This document shows positions 1-7,103 of a stretch of DNA of 36,101 nt, piece after piece. Origin of the DNA: a bacterium. GTDB lineage: Bacteria > Patescibacteriota > Patescibacteriia > SG8-24. The notes under the pieces were generated by a model. It saw only the letters and a program-made list of their open reading frames with translations. It ran no database searches and was not told where the DNA came from. Made by a program: the position numbers and the translations under genes. Position 1 is the stretch's first letter; each line of letters starts with the position of its first letter. The stretch lies in contig JAHFIW010000003.1 of the NCBI GenBank assembly GCA_023246195.1, positions 1 to 36,101 on the forward strand, given 5' to 3'.

Positions 1-1923
1 CTGATGGCGAAGATCTCCAAGGCGGCCTGGGAGTGCGGTGATCCCGGCCTGCAGTACGACTCCACCATCAATCGCTGGCACACCTCGCCGAACTCGGGCC
101 GCATCAACGGCTCCAACCCGTGCAGCGAGTACATGTTCCTTGACGACACGGCCTGCAACCTGGCTTCGCTCAACCTCATGAAGTTCGTGCGCGAGGACGG
201 GAGCTTCGACGTCGACTCCTACAAGCACACGGCCGAGGTGATGGTCACTGCGCAGGAAATCCTGGTGAGCAACTCCAGCTACCCGACGCCGGCCATCGAG
301 GAAAACAGCCTCGACTTCCGCCCTTTGGGGATTGGTTACGCCAATCTGGGAGCGCTCCTGATGTCGCGCGGCTTGGCGTATGACTCTGATGAGGGCCGCA
401 ACTTTGCCGCCGCCGTCACTTCGCTGCTGTCCGGCCACTGCTATTACCAGTCGGCCAAAATTGCCGAAGCGCTCGGTTCTTTCCGCTACTACAAGCTCAA
501 CGAGAAGCCGTTTCTCAAGGTCATCGGCATGCACCGCGATCACGCCTATGCGGTTTCGTCGAACGGCGTGCCGGCAGATTTGTTGCGCGAGTCTCGTCAC
601 TCCTGGGACAACGCCCTTGAACACGGCATGACGTACGGCTTCAAGAACGCGCAGATCTCCGTGCTCGCGCCCACCGGTACCATCGGCTTCCTGATGGATT
701 GCGATACTACCGGCATCGAACCGGACATCGCGTTGGTGAAATACAAGTGGTTGGTCGGCGGCGGTCTCATGAAGATCGTCAACCAGACGGTGCCTTCCGC
801 GCTTTCCTCGCTCGGCTATGACGAGCGGCAGTGTCGCGAGATCCTCGACTACATCGACAAGCACGATACCATCGAGGGCGCTCCCGGCCTGTTGGAGGCG
901 CATCTCTCCATTTTTGACTGCGCGTTCAAGCCGGCAAAGGGTTCGCGTTCCATCCAGTACATGGGTCACATCCGGATGATGTCCGCGGTGCAGCCGTTCC
1001 TGTCCGGCGCGATTTCCAAGACGGTTAATCTTCCCGCGACCGCAAGCGTAGAAGACGTGCAGGATGCCTACGTGCAGGGGTGGAAGCTCGGGCTCAAGGC
1101 CATCGCCATTTATCGTGACGGATCAAAGGGCCAGCAGGTGCTGACCGTCACGTCGGAGAAGAATTCCGACAACAAGGCCGCTGCAGTCGCCGCGACTCCC
1201 GCACCGGCTGCTTCGTCCGCCGTCGAAACGAGAATCGAGTACCGCCCGCTCCGCCGCAGGCTGCCAGACGAGCGCAAGTCGTTGACGCACAAGTTTTCCG
1301 TTGGGGGGCATGAAGGCTACATCACCGTGGGCCTGTATGACGACGGTCAGCCCGGTGAACTGTTCGTTCGCATGGCCAAGGGCGGTACGGTCGTTTCCGG
1401 CCTGATGGATGCCTTTGCCACCTCGACGTCGATCGCGATGCAGTATGGCGTGCCGTTGAAGGTGCTGGTCAACAAGTTCGTGCACGTGCGCTTTGAGCCG
1501 TCCGGTTACACTTCGCATCCCAACATCCGCATTGCCAAGTCCATCGTGGACTACCTCTTCCGCTGGATTGCCATCAAGTTTCTGCCGCTTGAGGACCAGC
1601 GCGCCGTCGGGGTAAACATGGATGCGCCCACGCTTGGCGAAGCGGGCGAAAGCGACGTTGCCGTTTCTTCCGCGCCGCCGACGGCAAAGATCGAGCCAGA
1701 ACGTTCCGTCTCCGTAAACCAGATGCGCATGGGCGAAGTCGCTCCGGCGCAGCACGCTACCATGACGTTGGAAATCGACCGCAGCGCCACCGCAAACGCC
1801 CTTACCATGAGTTTTGACGTCTCTTCGGACTCGCCGGCCTGCGACACGTGCGGCGCCATCATGGTGCGCAACGCGGCCTGCTATAAGTGCCTGAACTGCG
1901 GCTCTACCAGCGGTTGTTCGTAA
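1..1923 (+). CDS. nrdJ: Adenosylcobalamin-dependent (class II) ribonucleotide reductase, 3' part
   Basis: The reading frame is open from the first base, so the N-terminus lies outside the window; the ATG at 4 is internal. The enzyme reduces ribonucleotides to deoxyribonucleotides with vitamin B12. Visible marks are NPCSEYMFLDDTACNLASLN near residue 38 (active-site loop), PTGTIG near 224, a TSCPD-type domain at about 420-530, and a C-terminal Cys-rich tail (CDTCG, CYKCLNCG, GCS at about 613-639) that resembles the thioredoxin-reducible swivel or zinc tail of long NrdJ proteins. Residues 385-410 form an Ala/Pro-rich linker before the TSCPD domain. A strong hairpin terminator follows. The family assignment is firm; the reducing partner is not visible here. 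Confidence 0.95.
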   Translation: MMAKISKAAWECGDPGLQYDSTINRWHTSPNSGRINGSNPCSEYMFLDDTACNLASLNLMKFVREDGSFDVDSYKHTAEVMVTAQEILVSNSSYPTPAIEENSLDFRPLGIGYANLGALLMSRGLAYDSDEGRNFAAAVTSLLSGHCYYQSAKIAEALGSFRYYKLNEKPFLKVIGMHRDHAYAVSSNGVPADLLRESRHSWDNALEHGMTYGFKNAQISVLAPTGTIGFLMDCDTTGIEPDIALVKYKWLVGGGLMKIVNQTVPSALSSLGYDERQCREILDYIDKHDTIEGAPGLLEAHLSIFDCAFKPAKGSRSIQYMGHIRMMSAVQPFLSGAISKTVNLPATASVEDVQDAYVQGWKLGLKAIAIYRDGSKGQQVLTVTSEKNSDNKAAAVAATPAPAASSAVETRIEYRPLRRRLPDERKSLTHKFSVGGHEGYITVGLYDDGQPGELFVRMAKGGTVVSGLMDAFATSTSIAMQYGVPLKVLVNKFVHVRFEPSGYTSHPNIRIAKSIVDYLFRWIAIKFLPLEDQRAVGVNMDAPTLGEAGESDVAVSSAPPTAKIEPERSVSVNQMRMGEVAPAQHATMTLEIDRSATANALTMSFDVSSDSPACDTCGAIMVRNAACYKCLNCGSTSGCS

Positions 1924-1989
1924 AGAGAAGACGCGGAGAATTCTTCCCGTCCCCACGGCGCGCTCACCGCAAGGAAGGTAAGCACGCCC

Positions 1990-2028
1990 GCAATGCCCGG
2001 CCGCTCGCAGGCCGGGCATTGCGTTTTT
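1990..2028 (+). terminator. Rho-independent terminator of nrdJ
   Basis: A perfect 12-bp stem (GCAATGCCCGGC at 1990-2001 with its complement at 2011-2022) and a 9-nt loop are followed by GTTTTTG. Confidence 0.9.
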
Positions 2029-2051
2029 GAGCATTCCGGACGACGTGAGGC

Positions 2052-2080
2052 TTGCCAAGTTCGCGTTTATGGTGTATTTT
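2052..2080 (+). promoter_or_regulatory. Promoter of the 2121 gene
   Basis: TTGCCA at 2052-2057, a 17-bp spacer and TATTTT at 2075-2080 match the sigma70-type pattern. This gives a leader of about 35 nt that contains the Shine-Dalgarno of the next gene. Confidence 0.6.
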
Positions 2081-2120
2081 GCATCGTCGCCGCACCATTG
2101 CGCGACACAAGGAGAACGTC

Positions 2121-2498
2121 ATGTCCCAGATCGTCAAAGTCCTTTTGCTCGACAAGTATGCCGATTACCTGCAAGACCTTTCGGCGCGCGACATCACCAT
2201 GGAGGTGACGCACGAGCTGGTCTGGAATCCGAACGTCTACGAGGCCACCAAGGCCACGATCGCCAAGATCCAAGAGCTGACCGCCATTCGCAGCTTCGAC
2301 ATCGTGGTGCTCGGCAACAACCTCGGCGCCGGCATCATCAAGGCGTCCGCCATTCATCAGCGGCTGCACGGCCGGACCGTCGTGGTCTGGAACGACGAGT
2401 ATTTCGCCGGCAGGGAGAAGTACGAGACGCTCGGATTCAAGAAGTTCATGGCGCGCTCCAGCCTGCGCGCATTCGTCATCAATTTCGTCACGAACTGA
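2121..2498 (+). CDS. Hypothetical protein, 125 aa, alpha/beta fold
   Basis: I do not recognise this family. The start at 2121 is chosen because AAGGAG lies 6-7 nt upstream at 2109-2114; the longer frame from 2052 runs through the promoter. Hydrophobic strands (IVKVLLLDKY, FDIVVLGNNLGAG, TVVVWND) alternate with helices, and the C-terminus ends FVINFVTN. This layout is reminiscent of a receiver or Rossmann-like domain, but the acidic pocket and conserved Lys of response regulators are not evident. It is a single gene between two strong terminators, has no signal peptide, and is likely cytoplasmic. Confidence 0.8.
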   Translation: MSQIVKVLLLDKYADYLQDLSARDITMEVTHELVWNPNVYEATKATIAKIQELTAIRSFDIVVLGNNLGAGIIKASAIHQRLHGRTVVVWNDEYFAGREKYETLGFKKFMARSSLRAFVINFVTN

Positions 2499-2511
2499 CG
2501 GCACTCATCAG

Positions 2512-2538
2512 GCCCGCGGATTTCCGCGGGCTTTTTTT
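2512..2538 (+). terminator. Rho-independent terminator of the 2121 gene
   Basis: A 9-bp stem (GCCCGCGGA at 2512-2520, complement at 2523-2531) is followed by seven T. Confidence 0.9.
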
Positions 2539-2570
2539 AAAGATATTCGCCAAAGGAAAGGCTCGGAAAG

Positions 2571-2597
2571 AAAAAATCGGCCCTTACGGGCCGATTT
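2571..2597 (-). terminator. Rho-independent terminator of the 2646-3104 gene
   Basis: Read on the minus strand, AAATCGGCCC and its complement (2588-2597 and 2574-2583) form a 10-bp stem with a 4-nt loop, followed by a T run at 2576-2571. Confidence 0.88.
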
Positions 2598-2645
2598 GGT
2601 TTTCGGAATCCTTCCATGATGGCGGGATTCCGGTCGCGATGCGTC

Positions 2646-3104
2646 TCAGTGCGTGACCGCGCGGACTTCGCGCCCGCGGTTGTCGAGGTTCCAGGCCGTG
2701 ACCTCGAAGAGGGGGACGACGTGGAACTTCGCGCGCGACGTCGAGGCAATCTCGGAGTCGGGCGGCAGGAGCTTGGCGGCGATGAGCACGCACTGGAACG
2801 AATAGAGCATGCCGCGTCCGTCTTCGACCACCGTGAACCCGGGAGTCAGCGTGAGCGGCCAGCCGACGTTTCCCGGCAGGATGCGCGGCACCATCACGAC
2901 GACCGAGTCCCGATTGTGCGTGTTGAGAAGCCCGTACTTGATGAGGCCCTTGGTCTCTTCGTCGCACGAGATCGGCACGCCGTCGTAGAGCTTCTCTTCG
3001 CACGGGTACGTGCTCCAGATCTGCTCCGGGATGACGGGCGCGCCGTTGTTGATCAGGGACGTGACGGTCTTGAGGACCGCGGAGGAAAGGTGCAATAATC
3101 GCAT
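2646..3104 (-). CDS. Hypothetical protein, 152 aa
   Basis: I do not recognise this family. The start at 3104 (MRLLHLSSAV) is supported by AAGGAG about 9 nt upstream on the minus strand; the longer frame from 3173 would run into the promoter. The protein is soluble, with beta-rich stretches (DSVVVMVPRI, WPLTLTPGFTVVEDG, FHVVPLFEVTAWNL) and three cysteines. There is no signal peptide. It has its own promoter, shared back to back with the 3253 gene, and its own terminator. Confidence 0.8.
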   Translation of the reverse strand: MRLLHLSSAVLKTVTSLINNGAPVIPEQIWSTYPCEEKLYDGVPISCDEETKGLIKYGLLNTHNRDSVVVMVPRILPGNVGWPLTLTPGFTVVEDGRGMLYSFQCVLIAAKLLPPDSEIASTSRAKFHVVPLFEVTAWNLDNRGREVRAVTH

Positions 3105-3163
3105 TTGAACGCTCCTTGTTTGTTCGTTTTTCGCGTCATGTTCGACGGGAAAAGGAACAGCCC

Positions 3164-3195
3164 ATATTGTCATATGTTTCCGATTTTGTCAATAT
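3164..3195. promoter_or_regulatory. Overlapping divergent promoters for the 3104(-) and 3253(+) genes
   Basis: On plus: TTGTCA at 3167-3172, 17 bp, CAATAT at 3190-3195. On minus: TTGACA at 3192-3187, 17 bp, CAATAT at 3169-3164. Each -10 overlaps the other promoter's -35, and the site is flanked by the inverted repeat CATATTG (3163-3169) / CAATATG (3190-3196). Both -10 boxes are weak matches. Confidence 0.5.
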
Positions 3196-3252
3196 GGAGG
3201 CGTCATCGTGACCTGTTCTTTAAAGTGCCAACCGTTCATTCAGGAGCATCCG

Positions 3253-3651
3253 ATGTCGGACACGACTAAACCGCCTCCGTCACCCCCGAAAACCGAAGCT
3301 TCGCCGGAGAAGAAACCTCTCGAGAACCCCAAGGTCAACGTGCGGGTGGTTCCCGCAAAGAAGAACGACCGCGAGTACGCAGAGAAGGTCAAGCGCAACC
3401 TCAAGACCGATGTCGAAAAGACGGTCAGGGAAAATGAGGGCGGCGGCGCAAAGAAACAGCTCGAATCCGCCGAAAAGACGGTCAGGGGAGTCGGCACGCA
3501 GGTCGACCCGAACAAGATCAGGGAGATTTCCGTGGATGTCAGCGGCAAAGTCGGCAAGACGAAAATTGCCGAGGAAACCGTGGTCAAGCCCGGAGCCGCG
3601 CCCGCTTCGGCGCCGTCTCCCGCAAAGCCTGACGACGGCAAGAAGAAATGA
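3253..3651 (+). CDS. Hypothetical hydrophilic low-complexity protein, 132 aa
   Basis: The start at 3253 (MSDTTKPPPS) has AGGAG at 3241-3245, 7 nt upstream. The N-terminal 35 residues are rich in Pro, Lys, Ser and Glu. The middle holds two copies of an EKTVR motif (about residues 57 and 75), and the C-terminus returns to an Ala/Pro/Lys-rich tail. It has no cysteine, membrane segment or signal peptide, and is probably largely disordered and cytoplasmic. No family recognised. A terminator follows directly. Confidence 0.78.
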   Translation: MSDTTKPPPSPPKTEASPEKKPLENPKVNVRVVPAKKNDREYAEKVKRNLKTDVEKTVRENEGGGAKKQLESAEKTVRGVGTQVDPNKIREISVDVSGKVGKTKIAEETVVKPGAAPASAPSPAKPDDGKKK

Positions 3652-3657
3652 CACAGC

Positions 3658-3679
3658 CCCCGATGTTTCGGGGTTTTTT
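3658..3679 (+). terminator. Rho-independent terminator of the 3253 gene
   Basis: CCCCGA / TCGGGG stem (3658-3663, 3668-3673), 4-nt loop, then six T. Confidence 0.85.
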
Positions 3680-3686
3680 GTTGGCT

Positions 3687-5330
3687 TTACGCGGATGCGT
3701 ATGCGACGGGTGCCAATTTTTTCACCATGTACGTTCCTTCGAGTGCGTAGCCGAGTTTTCGGTAATACTCTCGCACGCCAATGCCCGAAATGACCGCCAG
3801 CTTCGAGTACCCCGCAGCCGCGGCGACGCGCTCGGCTTCGGCCATCAGCTTGCGTCCGAGGCCTTTGTGCTGGCTCGCGTCCGCATCGTGTTCGTCGATG
3901 GGGACGAGATGGCCGTAAGTGTGCAGCTCGCGAATGAAGGCGACCCCGCGGATTTCGGGCATCGTATCCCACAGCTCCCTGACTTCGTCATGCGGATTTT
4001 TCGACGGCAGGCGCAATCGGCAGAAGGCGAACACGGCATGGCGCGCGCTGTCTTCGAGGCTCATGAAGTGCTCTTCGCCGCCGGACGCTTCGTAGACATC
4101 GTCAAAATATGTCAGCGCTTCTTTCATCAGCGCCGGTTCGGTTTGCGCGGCACGGCCGATCTCGCGGCATCGCAGGCAGGCGCACTTCAGCCCGCGCTTG
4201 GCCATCTCTGCCTGCACCGTCTGCCGCAGGTTCGTCACCGCGTTACCGGCGACGATGGACGTTGAGGGAATGTCGCGAATCAGGCGCGAGATGCGACAGT
4301 AGCGCGGTACGGCGGCCTTGGCGGCGATGAGCATCTCCGTGAGTTCGGCATCGGCGTAGGGAACATAGCGTCCGTCCTTCCACCATTCGTGGAGTTCGGC
4401 GAGTTCCACGGTCACGCACGGATAGATCTTGATCATGTCCGGACGGAAAGCGGGGTTGGCGAAAATCTCGCGCATCTCGGCGAGGTCGGAGGCGGGAGTG
4501 GCGCCGGGGAGTTGCGGCATCATGTGGAAGTCGGTCTTGTAGCCGGCGTCTTTCAGCAGCGCGGCGGCTCGCGTTACTGCGGCGACGTCGTGGCCGCGCT
4601 TGGTCAGCTCCAAAATGCGGTCGTCGACGGACTGCACGCCGAGCTCCACGCGGGTGCAGCCGAGCGCGCGCAGCCGCAAAATTTCCTTGGGCGTAATCCA
4701 GTCAGGACGCGTTTCCAAAGTGATGCCGATGATGCGGTGGCCGGCGGTCTCGTTACGGTCCTGGGCTTCGGCCAGGGTCTCGGTACGTTCGCGTTCCGCT
4801 GCCAAAAAATGATTGCAGGCGTCGAAACAGCGCTTGATGAACCATTGCTGATATTCCCAGGCATAGGCTGACCATGTCCCGCCCTTCACGATCAGTTCGA
4901 TCTTGTCGGCGGCGTGGCCGTTGTCGGTCAGGGCGCGCAGCCGTTGCGTCACCTGCTTCCACGGATCGAAGCGGTGCATGAGCGCGCGCATGGCCGCAGG
5001 CTCGTTGGAAAGGTAGCTCTTGGGCATGATGGCCTCGGTGGGGCAGTAGACGCACTTGCCGGGGCAGGCGTATGGTTTGGTGAGCACCGTCACGATGGCC
5101 ACGCCAGACAGCGAACGGACGCCGCGACGGGTGAGGACTTTGTCCAAGGCGGCGCTGGCCCTGGACGGATCGGCGGCGACGACCTTGGCGTAGGCTTTAC
5201 GCAGCGCCGAAGTGGGCGGAACGTTTTCTCCGGCGGCGCCGGACATCTTCCTCTTGAATTCCAAAAATTCGTCCTTGGTTTGGACGCCGTGCCTCAGAGA
5301 TGCTTGAATGATGTCTTCGGATATTCCCAT
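3687..5330 (-). CDS. elp3: Elp3-family tRNA uridine-34 modification enzyme (radical SAM + GNAT)
   Basis: Elp3 uses S-adenosylmethionine radical chemistry and acetyl-CoA to place a carboxymethyl group on C5 of wobble uridine-34 of tRNA. The 547-aa length fits a full bacterial or archaeal Elp3. The N-terminal tRNA-binding region (DIIQASLRHGVQTKDEFLEF, then RSLSGVAIVTVLTKP) is typical. The radical-SAM cluster motif CPGKCVYCP gives C89, C93 and C96. A C-terminal GNAT domain starts near 430, with the acetyl-CoA loop HKGLGRKL at 488-495 and YYRKLGYALEG near the end. I keep the start at 5330 because the family's N-terminal helix begins there, although no Shine-Dalgarno is visible. The gene is head to head with a Trm9-like methyltransferase, 2 nt between start codons. 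Confidence 0.95.
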   Translation of the reverse strand: MGISEDIIQASLRHGVQTKDEFLEFKRKMSGAAGENVPPTSALRKAYAKVVAADPSRASAALDKVLTRRGVRSLSGVAIVTVLTKPYACPGKCVYCPTEAIMPKSYLSNEPAAMRALMHRFDPWKQVTQRLRALTDNGHAADKIELIVKGGTWSAYAWEYQQWFIKRCFDACNHFLAAERERTETLAEAQDRNETAGHRIIGITLETRPDWITPKEILRLRALGCTRVELGVQSVDDRILELTKRGHDVAAVTRAAALLKDAGYKTDFHMMPQLPGATPASDLAEMREIFANPAFRPDMIKIYPCVTVELAELHEWWKDGRYVPYADAELTEMLIAAKAAVPRYCRISRLIRDIPSTSIVAGNAVTNLRQTVQAEMAKRGLKCACLRCREIGRAAQTEPALMKEALTYFDDVYEASGGEEHFMSLEDSARHAVFAFCRLRLPSKNPHDEVRELWDTMPEIRGVAFIRELHTYGHLVPIDEHDADASQHKGLGRKLMAEAERVAAAAGYSKLAVISGIGVREYYRKLGYALEGTYMVKKLAPVAYASA

Positions 5331-5332
5331 GT

Positions 5333-6088
5333 ATGCGCAAAGAGATTGCCGATCAGCTGCTGGCCAAGGTGCGCGACGATTATGACGTGATAGCCGACGC
5401 CTTTTCGGCCTCGCGCGTTTCGACGTGGCCGGAAATGGACCGGATCCGCGAGTTCATCAAGCCCGGCGACCGCGTTTTGGACCTTGGATGCGGCAACGGC
5501 AGAGCGTATCAGCTGTGTAAGGGCATGGCAATAGAATATGAGGGCATGGACGCTTCATCCGAGCTCATCGCTCATGCCAAAAAAAACGTCAACGACCTGC
5601 TTGCCACCTTTGTCGTGGGAAACATGACCGCGTTGCCATATGAGTCGTCTTCGTTCGACCTCCTGTTGATGATCGCGTCGTTTCATCACCTGCCTTCCGA
5701 GGAGTATCGGCTTGCCGCGATGCGCGAAGCTTTTCGCGTGCTTAAGCCCGGAGGCGTGCTGTTCATGACTAATTGGGACAGGTGGAAGCCGCAATATGCG
5801 GCCGAACATTTCGCGGCATTTTTCAAGAAGATCCTCGGCCTGTCCCCCTATGATTTCGGTGACGTCTTCGTTGCCTGGAATCGCGGCGGTGCGAAGGTGA
5901 TGCGCTATTATCACGCCTTCACGCGCAGCAGCCTCGCAAGGGTATGTCGAAAGGCGGGACTCGTCGTAGCGGAGAACTATCATGTGGCCAAGGGCGTTCG
6001 CGTGCCGTGGTGGAAGGGCGATAATATCGTGACCGTCTGCCGCAAACCTCGTTTGGCCGACACGAATCCCGACCCCTTGCTTTTTTAG
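5333..6088 (+). CDS. Trm9/ALKBH8-like class I SAM methyltransferase, probable tRNA cm5U34 carboxyl methyltransferase
   Basis: The 251-aa protein has SAM motif I VLDLGCGNGR (48-57), acidic GMDAS (71-75), and motif IV/V region SFDLLLMIASFHHL (107-120). Beyond the generic fold it carries features I recall from yeast Trm9 and the ALKBH8 methyltransferase domain: an N-terminal YDVIADAFSASR..TWP (17-33; Trm9 has YNEIAPHFSQTR..PWP) and a C-terminal RYYHAFTRSSLARVCRKAG (191-209; Trm9 RYYHLYREGELVEECRQAG) followed by a DN pair (230-231). Trm9 methylates the carboxymethyl group made by Elongator/Elp3 to give mcm5U34. Its position beside elp3 supports the same role. No Shine-Dalgarno is visible; a GTG at 5366 is a less likely start. 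It could be a related MT11-type enzyme with another substrate. Confidence 0.82.
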   Translation: MRKEIADQLLAKVRDDYDVIADAFSASRVSTWPEMDRIREFIKPGDRVLDLGCGNGRAYQLCKGMAIEYEGMDASSELIAHAKKNVNDLLATFVVGNMTALPYESSSFDLLLMIASFHHLPSEEYRLAAMREAFRVLKPGGVLFMTNWDRWKPQYAAEHFAAFFKKILGLSPYDFGDVFVAWNRGGAKVMRYYHAFTRSSLARVCRKAGLVVAENYHVAKGVRVPWWKGDNIVTVCRKPRLADTNPDPLLF

Positions 6089-6097
6089 CTAAAAAAG
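6080..6097. repeat. 18-bp AT-rich palindrome at the end of the Trm9-like gene
   Basis: CTTTTTTAGCTAAAAAAG is a perfect palindrome that contains the TAG stop codon. It lacks the GC-rich stem of a good terminator, and its function is unclear. Confidence 0.5.
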
Positions 6098-6189
6098 ATA
6101 TGCTCTTTAAAGTCCGTTCTTTAATGATATCCGATAGAATGAACGTCCGAAAAGGGTAGACGAATAGGCTGTACCAAGGAGGCATTGTC

Positions 6190-7038
6190 ATGAGTAAGGA
6201 CGAACGGGGTGTCCCGCGGAACGATGAAGAACGCGTCATGCGACGCTTTCTCGACAAGGGCATCGCCTGCAAGTGGGAGCCGTCGGAAGGCGGTCGAAAG
6301 ATCGTCTTCGATCATCCGGAAAAGCTGAACGATTTTTTCGAGATGATGATGCGGCGTCCGTCGGCGGGCTTTGCCGTCGGCGCGAGGCTGTTCTACCAGG
6401 GACTGGTTGCCAAGGACGTGGAGCAGACGGTGCGTTCGCATCTGCTTACGCGGCTGGCCCGTTCCCTGCACGACAGCGATTCCGAGGGCACGTCCCTCAT
6501 TACCGAGTCGGAAGTCGCGATGTTCGGCCATTTCGTCGCCGAACTCATCGGGGACTGGCCCGAGATCTTCGTCGCTTGGGCCGGAGACATGAACTCCGAC
6601 GATCCGAAGAACGACTTTCGGAAGCAGCCCACGGCCCTGATTCGCGGAGTGTTTCTTTCCTCTGCGGTCATTCAAAAAACGCAGAGCCTTCGGTTTTGGG
6701 AGATGGCCGCCGAATCGGTGCGGTTTCCCCTGAGGATCTTCTCGGATCCCTGCGAATCGAAACACGGCATCGTGTTCGCACCCTTTCACCTGAGGGCGTT
6801 CAGTCACATCCTCGGTGCCGTTTCGCAGTCTGCCGCGGAACGTTTCGCGAGGCAGATGTTCGCGCATGCTCGGACGAAGATTTTCATGGAGCCCGTTCGT
6901 CCCGGCGTGTGGGAGAGACGAGAGTTGCCCGTGACCGAGAACGAGCGGCTTCAGGCGTTCAATAACGTGGTTTCCGGCATCGAGGATGGCCATCGCCGAC
7001 AGGAAATGGCCAAGACGCTCGGTGTCGTCACGTCCTGA
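6190..7038 (+). CDS. Hypothetical protein, 282 aa
   Basis: A textbook Shine-Dalgarno AAGGAGG (6175-6181) fixes the ATG at 6190. The protein is soluble and mainly helical, with a charged N-terminus (KDERGVPRNDEERVMRRF), a conserved-looking stretch PSAGFAVGARLFYQGLVAKD (about 57-76) and a basic C-terminus. No catalytic motif, metal site, signal peptide or membrane segment is apparent, and I do not recognise the family. It is followed by a very strong palindromic terminator, so it forms a single-gene unit despite lying between the Trm9-like gene and murC. Confidence 0.82.
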   Translation: MSKDERGVPRNDEERVMRRFLDKGIACKWEPSEGGRKIVFDHPEKLNDFFEMMMRRPSAGFAVGARLFYQGLVAKDVEQTVRSHLLTRLARSLHDSDSEGTSLITESEVAMFGHFVAELIGDWPEIFVAWAGDMNSDDPKNDFRKQPTALIRGVFLSSAVIQKTQSLRFWEMAAESVRFPLRIFSDPCESKHGIVFAPFHLRAFSHILGAVSQSAAERFARQMFAHARTKIFMEPVRPGVWERRELPVTENERLQAFNNVVSGIEDGHRRQEMAKTLGVVTS

Positions 7039-7043
7039 CGTTC

Positions 7044-7075
7044 AGGAGGGGGTACCCCCTCCTTTTTGTTTTTTT
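7044..7075 (+). terminator. Rho-independent terminator of the 6190 gene
   Basis: AGGAGGGGGTACCCCCTCCT (7044-7063) is a 20-bp perfect palindrome followed by a T-rich tract. The T tract also supplies the -35 box of the murC promoter. Confidence 0.88.
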
Positions 7076-7094
7076 GGGCTTCTCGCCCTATACT
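7066..7094 (+). promoter_or_regulatory. Promoter of murC-murB, giving a leaderless or near-leaderless mRNA
   Basis: TTGTTT at 7066-7071, 17 bp, TATACT at 7089-7094. The -10 ends 9 nt before the murC ATG, so transcription should begin at or within a few bases of the start codon. No Shine-Dalgarno is present. Confidence 0.62.
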
Positions 7095-7103
7095 TCATCG
7101 CAT

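Noticed and set aside
2584-3098. Alternative frames over the 2646-3104 gene on both strands
   Set aside because: They lack a Shine-Dalgarno and are Arg/Asp-biased; the chosen frame has a Shine-Dalgarno, promoter and terminator.
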